A stretch of 10,273 nucleotides of DNA, from the NCBI GenBank assembly GCA_003696875.1, contig RFHL01001386.1, positions 1 through 10,273 of the forward strand. The letters are read 5' to 3'. Under the pieces are notes generated by a model. It was not told the origin of the DNA. It searched no databases and saw nothing but the letters and a program-made list of their open reading frames with translations. Positions 5,538 to 10,273 of this stretch are shown piece by piece. The stretch is from Bacteroidota bacterium. GTDB lineage: Bacteria > Bacteroidota > Bacteroidia > J057. Made by a program: the position numbers and the translations under genes. Numbering within the stretch: the first letter of the stretch is position 1; each line of letters begins with the position of its first letter.

Positions 5538-7877
5538 ATGGCCGACCAACCACCCAAACCCGAAAAGGAATCCTTTGATATAGAAGATATTGCCGCGGAG
5601 GAGATCACCCATAAGCCGGCTTCGCCGGTAACTCCCACCCCGGCTAGCGGCAGCAGCCGCTGGAGCCGTCTATGGTCACCGGCCTACCGGCTACCTCGCC
5701 GCATCTTTCTGGGCGTGACGGGCTTCATCGCCCTTTGCGTGCTGGGCTTTTTGATCTTCGTGTCCACGGACCTGCCGCCGATGGACCTGATTGAAAACCC
5801 CGATTCGGACCTCTCCACCCAGCTCATTTCCGCCGATGGGGTCGTCCTGCAGAAGTTTTATTCCCGGGAAAACCGCGTCGCGGTCCACCTGAACGAAATT
5901 TCCCCCCACGTGGTCAATGCCCTGATCGCCACCGAGGATGTACGCTTTTACGGCCACTCAGGCATAGATCCCATGTCATTTTTTTCGATCCTGGCCGGCC
6001 TGGTCAAAGATGGAGAAATCCGCGGAGGATCGACCATCACCATGCAGCTCGCCCGCAACCTCTATGACGAGGTGGGCCGGCGCAGCACCATCATCCGCAA
6101 GCTCAAGGAGTACCTCGTCTCTGGCTACATTGAGCGCCGCTTTACCAAGCAGGAGGTGATGGAGGCCTACCTCAATACCGTAAACATCTACGGCGACTCC
6201 TACGGCATCGAGACCACCGCCAACCGCCTCTTTGACAAGCGGGCCAAAGACCTCACCATTGAGGAATCGGCCCTGATCGTGGGGATGCTCAAAGGCCAGG
6301 GGGTGTATAACCCCTTTCGCCACCCGGAGCGCACCCAGCAGCGGCGCAACACCATCCTGAGCCAGATGGTCAAATACGGGTTCCTGGATTCTACCCAGGT
6401 CGATATCGACAGCCTGAAAGCCATCCCCCTCTCGGCCGCCCTGGTTGAGCAGGAACAGGTCCATATCCGGGGCCTGGCCCCCTACTTTCGGGAGCATGTC
6501 CGAGAAAAAGTCAAGGCCTGGTGCGACGCCAATGGCTACAACCTCTACACCGATGGCCTGCGGATCTACACCACCCTCGACTCGCGTATGCAGGCCCACG
6601 CCGAAGCGGCCATGAAGGCACATATGAAGACTCTGCAGCAGGACTTTGACCGGGTGGAAGACCGGGGTCAGCGCCCGCTGCGATCAGAGCCGGGTATCCT
6701 GCGTGACCTGCAGCGACGCTCGCAGCGCTACATCAATGCTAAGAAAGCGGGTAAGTCGGAGTCCGAGATTGATCAGGAGTTTGAGGAAAAAATCCGGATG
6801 CGGGTTTTTACCTGGGAGGGGGAGCAAGATACCCTGATGAGTCCGATGGACTCCCTGCGGCATTATGCCCGCTTCCTGGAAGCGGGGATGGTGTCCATCG
6901 ACCCGGCCACGGGCGAAGTAAAAGCCTGGGTGGGCGGCATCGACTACAAGTATTTCAAGTATGATCACGTCGCCACCGGGCGACGGCAGGTGGGCTCCAC
7001 CTTCAAACCCTTTGTATATGGTGCGGCGATAGAAAACGGCTACACCCCCTGCGACAAGTTTCTCAACCAGCCCGTAGTCTTCGAAAACCCCGGCGGGGGC
7101 CGCTGGAGCCCCAAAAACTCCGATGGCAAGATCGGTGGCTTGATGACCTTGCGTGAGGCCCTGGCCAATTCGGTCAACCTGGTCTCGGCCCGTCTGATGA
7201 AGGAACTGACCCCCCGTACCGTCGCTCAGTTTGCCTACAACATGGGCATCCAAAGCGAACTGGACGAGGTGCCTTCCCTTTGTCTGGGGACGACTGACCT
7301 GAGTGTCATGGAGCTTACCTCGGCCTATTCCACTTTTGCCAATCAGGGCACCCGGGTGGTGCCCCGGGTCATCACCCGCATCGAAGACCGCAGCGGCAAC
7401 GTCGTGGCCACCTTTGAACCGGAAGTCAAGGATGTACTAAACCAGGAAAAGGCCTACCTCATCCTCGAGCTCCTCAAAGGCGTGGTCGATCAGGGCACGG
7501 GGCAGCGCCTGCGGTACCGCTATCAGCTGCGCGGAGAAATCGGAGGCAAAACCGGCACCACCCAAAACCATTCGGATGGCTGGTTTATTGGCGTCACGCC
7601 CAATCTTGTCACCGGTGTATGGGTGGGTGCAGCCGATCGCCGTATGCGATTCCGCTCCATCGCCTTCGGGCAGGGGGCTAATATGGCCCTCCCCATCTGG
7701 GCCTTATACATGAAGCAGGTCTATAATGACCCTAGAATCGGCTTGTCAGAGGACAGCCGTTTTCCCCGACCCGCCGGCCTGAAGGTGGACCTCAGCTGTC
7801 AGGGGAGTCAAGTTCCGGATGGGCCAGGCGAGCAGCCTGGCGAACCCTCGCCAGACGACTTTGAGGATTTCAATTAA
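5538..7877 (+). CDS. mrcA: Class A penicillin-binding protein (PBP1A type), bifunctional glycosyltransferase/transpeptidase
   Basis: This enzyme polymerises lipid II into glycan strands and cross-links the peptides, acting on the outer face of the inner membrane. The 779-residue chain has a cytoplasmic tail (1-53), one membrane anchor (about 55-77), a GT51 glycosyltransferase domain (about 100-275) and a transpeptidase domain (about 445-725). GT51 motifs are ATEDVRFYGHSGID with catalytic Glu133, and RGGSTITMQLARN. Transpeptidase motifs are STFK with nucleophile Ser487 (487-490), SVN (545-547) and KTGT (671-674). A charged, helical insert (about 365-430) separates the domains. AWVGGIDYKYFKYDHV just before the active Ser is typical of Bacteroidota PBP1A proteins. 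The tail is Pro/Asp/Glu-rich and ends in DDFEDFN. Length is normal for the family and nothing is broken. The ATG at 5538 fits the expected short cytoplasmic tail. The gene appears to be monocistronic, with a terminator about 100 bases downstream. The symbol is given at family level only. Confidence 0.96.
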   Translation: MADQPPKPEKESFDIEDIAAEEITHKPASPVTPTPASGSSRWSRLWSPAYRLPRRIFLGVTGFIALCVLGFLIFVSTDLPPMDLIENPDSDLSTQLISADGVVLQKFYSRENRVAVHLNEISPHVVNALIATEDVRFYGHSGIDPMSFFSILAGLVKDGEIRGGSTITMQLARNLYDEVGRRSTIIRKLKEYLVSGYIERRFTKQEVMEAYLNTVNIYGDSYGIETTANRLFDKRAKDLTIEESALIVGMLKGQGVYNPFRHPERTQQRRNTILSQMVKYGFLDSTQVDIDSLKAIPLSAALVEQEQVHIRGLAPYFREHVREKVKAWCDANGYNLYTDGLRIYTTLDSRMQAHAEAAMKAHMKTLQQDFDRVEDRGQRPLRSEPGILRDLQRRSQRYINAKKAGKSESEIDQEFEEKIRMRVFTWEGEQDTLMSPMDSLRHYARFLEAGMVSIDPATGEVKAWVGGIDYKYFKYDHVATGRRQVGSTFKPFVYGAAIENGYTPCDKFLNQPVVFENPGGGRWSPKNSDGKIGGLMTLREALANSVNLVSARLMKELTPRTVAQFAYNMGIQSELDEVPSLCLGTTDLSVMELTSAYSTFANQGTRVVPRVITRIEDRSGNVVATFEPEVKDVLNQEKAYLILELLKGVVDQGTGQRLRYRYQLRGEIGGKTGTTQNHSDGWFIGVTPNLVTGVWVGAADRRMRFRSIAFGQGANMALPIWALYMKQVYNDPRIGLSEDSRFPRPAGLKVDLSCQGSQVPDGPGEQPGEPSPDDFEDFN

Positions 7878-7976
7878 AAAAAAGGGAAGCCCGGGCCTGG
7901 GTGACTCTCACCAAGCAGCATCCCGGATATGAACGGTAACGCTACCCCGGCTCCCAACCCGGTTTTTCCTCCCATA

Positions 7977-8022
7977 CGGGCGCATGCACAGGATTCCTGA
8001 GGCATGCGCCCGGCTTCTTTTC
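7977..8022 (+). terminator. Rho-independent terminator downstream of the PBP gene
   Basis: CGGGCGCATGC (7977-7987) pairs perfectly with GCATGCGCCCG (8002-8012), an 11-base-pair GC-rich stem. The loop region carries a second short stem, CAGG (7989-7992) with CCTG (7996-7999). A pyrimidine stretch, CTTCTTTTC, follows on the plus strand, which sets the direction. The T tract is interrupted by C, and the hairpin lies about 100 bases after the PBP stop codon. Confidence 0.6.
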
Positions 8023-8190
8023 TCGCTTCGTATTTGCGCCCAGGTAGCATTTTCCTGCCCAAGCATAACTATTTGCCCGTTGGCGCGTTTATTGTATTAT
8101 AGGCATTTCTTACACCATGTATTTGGGCTGACCCTCCAGCTCTTCTCCTCCGGAGATAAAGCATCCCTCCCGTTGAAGGTCTGCCCCAAT

Positions 8191-8208
8191 CTCAGGCATT
8201 TGCCTGAG
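8191..8208. repeat. Small perfect hairpin, role unknown
   Basis: CTCAGGCA and TGCCTGAG are perfect inverted copies separated by TT, so the stem is seven or eight base pairs. No T-run follows on either strand, so it is not a standard terminator. It lies about 155 bases before the promoter of the next gene and might be a protein-binding site. Confidence 0.35.
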
Positions 8209-8361
8209 TGAGCTTATGCCTTCCCCAGGCCCCGACACGGTGCTCCACTGTGGTTACAAGACAGCTCTGATTTCGGAAAAAAGACGCTCCCCCCTTTCTG
8301 GCCTGGTATCTTTTATTGTCCCACCCATCGAGGGGTTCCTGCTGCCAAAAGCGGTGCGATC

Positions 8362-8392
8362 TTGGTTCCACTCGAAAAATCACCTATCTTTG
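8362..8392 (+). promoter_or_regulatory. Bacteroidota-type promoter for the 218-residue protein gene
   Basis: TTG (8362-8364) is followed after 20 bases by TATCTTTG (8385-8392). This matches the -33/-7 pattern of the phylum (TTG and TAnnTTTG) at every fixed position. Transcription would start at about 8398, giving a leader of about 40 bases to the ATG at 8439. It excludes the in-frame ATG at 8394 and the upstream start at 8316 as main starts. Confidence 0.7.
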
Positions 8393-8438
8393 CATGACGT
8401 ACTCATCTGTCTTCTTCTCATCAAAATTATCCTTAACG

Positions 8439-9095
8439 ATGCTCTCAGCCGCCGACTTAGCCAAGATCGTTAACAAGAACGGAGGGAACCTCCTGGACAA
8501 AATCGATATCGAAGATATTTACAACTATTTGCGCCTCAAAGCGGCTCTCCAGAGCACCGATGTTTCCGAAGATGAAGCTTTTCAGGAGCGGTATCGTCAG
8601 ATGTACAAGATCCAAGGGGTGGGCGTAAGCAAGGCTTTTCTCCAGCGCTATTTCGAAGTGCTGGAACAAAGCAAAGCCAGCGAAGAGTTTGATTTTCGAG
8701 CCGTTTCCCAGGAGTTGTTCGGGGTCAATCCTCGCCGTAAGCTCAGCTCTTCTCAGTTTGCCTTTCTGAGCAAGATGGCGAACCTGGTTAACAGCGCATA
8801 TCCCATCTATGACAATTATGTGGCCGACATGTTCGACTTCGACAAGCCGACCCAAACGCGCCTGAGCTCCCGGGAGCGACTGAATGCTTACCTGGCCTTT
8901 TATGCCTACATGACCGAGACCTATCAGCAACTGCTCGATGAGGACATGCTGCATGATACCCTGGTGGTATTCAAAATCTTGCTGAAGAAATATCGGAACG
9001 AGGAGTTTCCGACTGTCACTCTGCCTTACATGAAGCGTATCGACTATCTGGTCGAGGCAGCAGCGCACATGCAAAACAAGCTGATTACGGCTTAA
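8439..9095 (+). CDS. Unknown 218-residue, mostly helical protein
   Basis: I do not recognise this protein with confidence. It has no signal peptide or membrane segment, so it is probably cytoplasmic. It looks alpha-helical, with many Tyr, Leu and charged residues. Two stretches stand out: IQGVGVSKAFL (about 58-68), which resembles a helix-hairpin-helix turn, and SKMANLVNSAYPIYDNYV (about 111-128). An SK...N...PIYD..V pattern occurs in uncharacterised bacterial proteins and recalls part of the HhH-type DNA glycosylase fold; that link is a guess, and the spacing of the two motifs is larger than in classic members. The open frame continues upstream to 8316, but the promoter at 8362-8392 makes the ATG at 8439 the best start. 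Its TAA overlaps the stop codon of the convergent YehP-like gene, with no space for a terminator. Clean codon use and the strong promoter argue that it is a real gene. Confidence 0.85.
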   Translation: MLSAADLAKIVNKNGGNLLDKIDIEDIYNYLRLKAALQSTDVSEDEAFQERYRQMYKIQGVGVSKAFLQRYFEVLEQSKASEEFDFRAVSQELFGVNPRRKLSSSQFAFLSKMANLVNSAYPIYDNYVADMFDFDKPTQTRLSSRERLNAYLAFYAYMTETYQQLLDEDMLHDTLVVFKILLKKYRNEEFPTVTLPYMKRIDYLVEAAAHMQNKLITA

Positions 9096-10267
9096 TTACC
9101 CGCCGCGTACGCTTGCAAGTCCCGCCCTTGAATGGCTGCCGCCATCAAGGGCGGGAATGCATCCGGGGTGCAGGCAAAGGCAGGAATCCCCAACTGGGCC
9201 AGTTCGGCAGCCAAGCGTTGGTCATAATGGGGACGGCCCTGGTCGTGCAGGGCAAGCAGGCAGATCATCTGTACCCGGCTGGCTTTTAGCTGGGCCATTC
9301 GCTGGAGCAGGCGCTGCCGGTTACCCCCCTCAAACAGGTCAGAAATCAGAATCAACAAGGTATCGGAGGGGCGGCGGATGAGCCCATGGCAGTAGGCCAG
9401 GGCACGCTCAATGTCTGTCCCCCCGCCGAGCTGCATACCAAAGAGCAGATCCACAGGATCATGAAGATCATGAGTCAGGTCGACCACCGAGGTGTCAAAG
9501 GCGACAAAATGGGTACGCAAAGCGGGCAGGGAGGCCAGGACCGCCCCGAATACACTGGTGTAAACAATAGAGCCCGCCATAGAATCGCTCTGGTCCACAC
9601 AGAGGATGACGTCCTTTAACTTGCCTTGTTTCCGGCCGTAGCCCAGGAGCCTCTCGGGGATGATGGTCCCCAGCTCAGGCTGATAGTGGCGCAGGTTGGC
9701 GCGGATGGTGCGGTCCCAGTGAATCTCCCGCAGGCGGGGCCTGCGGTTGAGGGTACCACGGTGAAGCGCTCCTCGCACCGCCTGGGCGGTAGGTAGTTGC
9801 AAGCGGCGGTAGAGATCCGCCGCGACTTTGGCGACCACTTCCCGGGCTGTCTCCCGGGTCTTCTGCGGGATCACATCCCGCAAACTCAACAAGGTCGCCA
9901 CCAGTTGCACATCGGGTTCGGCCGCGGCCAGGGTTTCCGGCTCCAGCAGCATGCGTTCCAGGCCGAGGCGTTCCCAGGCATCCTGTTGCAGGATGCGCAC
10001 CACCGGGCGGGGAAAGTACCGCCTGATGTCACCCAGCCAGCGGTTGACGCTGGGCTGGGAACGGCCAAGGCTGCCACGCTCTCCCTCTTCCTGGTCGTAT
10101 AAGGCCTGAAGCACCCGGTCCATGCCGGCCAGATCCCCAGTCAGTTGGCCTTCGCCTTCTCCCTGCCCCTCTCCTGCCCCCTCTGCGTTGGCGGTTGCGA
10201 TGGTTTCGGAGGCTTCGCCCAGGATCAGGCGCCAGCGGGTAAGTCGATCGGTCGGCGTATCAGGCAT
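9092..10267 (-). CDS. yehP: YehP-family von Willebrand factor A (VWA) domain protein
   Basis: A 391-residue soluble protein that matches, as far as I recall its sequence, Escherichia coli YehP over most of its length: RWRLILGEA near the N-terminus (11-19), RANLRHYQPELG (189-200) and THFVAFDTSVVDLT (252-265). The VWA domain covers about 217-385. Its MIDAS metal site has D225-x-S227-x-S229, T284 in GGGTDI and D310 in ISDLFEGG. The usual Gly in DxSGS is Asp here (DQSDS). Residues about 29-41 form a Gly/Glu/Gln-rich insert (EGAGEGQGEGEGQ). In other genomes yehP-type genes sit with a MoxR AAA+ ATPase (YehL subfamily), a DUF5682 protein (YehM) and a SWIM zinc-finger protein (YehQ); such ATPase-VWA pairs are thought to remodel or assemble a target complex. 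The ATG is six bases from the window edge, so partner genes would lie just beyond. The stop overlaps the convergent gene. The symbol is given at family level. Confidence 0.88.
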   Translation of the reverse strand: MPDTPTDRLTRWRLILGEASETIATANAEGAGEGQGEGEGQLTGDLAGMDRVLQALYDQEEGERGSLGRSQPSVNRWLGDIRRYFPRPVVRILQQDAWERLGLERMLLEPETLAAAEPDVQLVATLLSLRDVIPQKTRETAREVVAKVAADLYRRLQLPTAQAVRGALHRGTLNRRPRLREIHWDRTIRANLRHYQPELGTIIPERLLGYGRKQGKLKDVILCVDQSDSMAGSIVYTSVFGAVLASLPALRTHFVAFDTSVVDLTHDLHDPVDLLFGMQLGGGTDIERALAYCHGLIRRPSDTLLILISDLFEGGNRQRLLQRMAQLKASRVQMICLLALHDQGRPHYDQRLAAELAQLGIPAFACTPDAFPPLMAAAIQGRDLQAYAAGN

Positions 10268-10273
10268 AAGAAA

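Larger units (their letters stand above)
7878..8438. other. 561-base intergenic region downstream of the PBP gene
   Basis: No convincing gene. The region holds the hairpin terminator at 7977-8022, a small perfect hairpin at 8191-8208, and the promoter at 8362-8392. An A+T-rich island at 8073-8100 contains TTGCCC, 16 bases and TATTAT, which resembles an enterobacterial sigma-70 promoter but not the pattern used in this phylum. The short frames at 7874-8062 (minus) and 7984-8211 (plus) run through the terminator and have no protein-like character. Confidence 0.6.

Noticed and set aside
5976..6623. Open frame antisense to the PBP gene (215 codons)
   Set aside because: It is a shadow of the glycosyltransferase region; the plus-strand frame carries all the motifs.
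7956..7970. Hairpin CCGG...CCGG before TTTTT after the PBP gene
   Set aside because: The stem is only four base pairs; the 11-base-pair hairpin just downstream is a far better terminator.
8073..8100. Enterobacterial-type promoter TTGCCC-N16-TATTAT
   Set aside because: The host phylum uses a different promoter pattern, and no gene starts at a sensible distance.
7984..8211. 75-codon frame on the plus strand
   Set aside because: It starts inside the terminator hairpin and looks like translated noncoding sequence.
8457..9074. Open frame antisense to the 218-residue protein gene (205 codons)
   Set aside because: The plus strand has the consensus promoter and a better protein; the antisense frame has no start context or known motif. 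This is the least certain of the shadow rejections because the plus-strand protein is itself unknown.

Overview
The window looks like chromosomal DNA from a moderately G+C-rich member of the Bacteroidota. This is inferred from three things: a promoter with the Bacteroidota -33/-7 pattern (TTG, 20 bases, TATCTTTG at 8362-8392), weak or absent Shine-Dalgarno sequences at most starts, and a class A penicillin-binding protein and a barrel protein whose sequence style is typical of that phylum. A high-G+C lineage such as the Saprospiria is a guess. No tRNA, rRNA, CRISPR array, insertion sequence or phage gene was found.

Layout. Positions 9-3808 (minus strand) hold one long soluble sensor histidine kinase with eight PAS domains, HisKA and HATPase_c. 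It is split into two reading frames by an apparent one-base deletion at 929-930. Upstream of it, also on the minus strand, 4008-4943 encodes a secreted, probably outer-membrane beta-barrel protein with an acidic linker. A 594-base gap (4944-5537) has no convincing gene but holds a candidate promoter with a 7-3-7 palindrome over its -33 box, and a cluster of inverted repeats at 5185-5279 with two mutually exclusive folds. Positions 5538-7877 (plus) encode a complete PBP1A-type peptidoglycan glycosyltransferase/transpeptidase. The 561-base gap that follows (7878-8438) holds a strong hairpin terminator and a near-consensus promoter. That promoter drives a 218-residue, mostly helical protein of unknown function (8439-9095, plus). 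It converges on a von Willebrand factor A protein of the YehP family (9092-10267, minus), and the two genes share the four bases TTAA as overlapping stop codons.

How the genes relate. The window is a set of mostly single-gene transcription units rather than one pathway. The PBP and the barrel protein serve the cell envelope, and the PAS kinase is a cytoplasmic signal integrator. The YehP-like protein starts six bases from the right edge, so its likely partners (a MoxR-type AAA+ ATPase of the YehL subfamily, a DUF5682/YehM protein and a SWIM zinc-finger protein) would lie just outside. It is the best lead towards a less understood system. The most useful leads inside the window are the kinase frameshift, the switch-like repeat cluster upstream of the PBP, and the unknown convergent gene.
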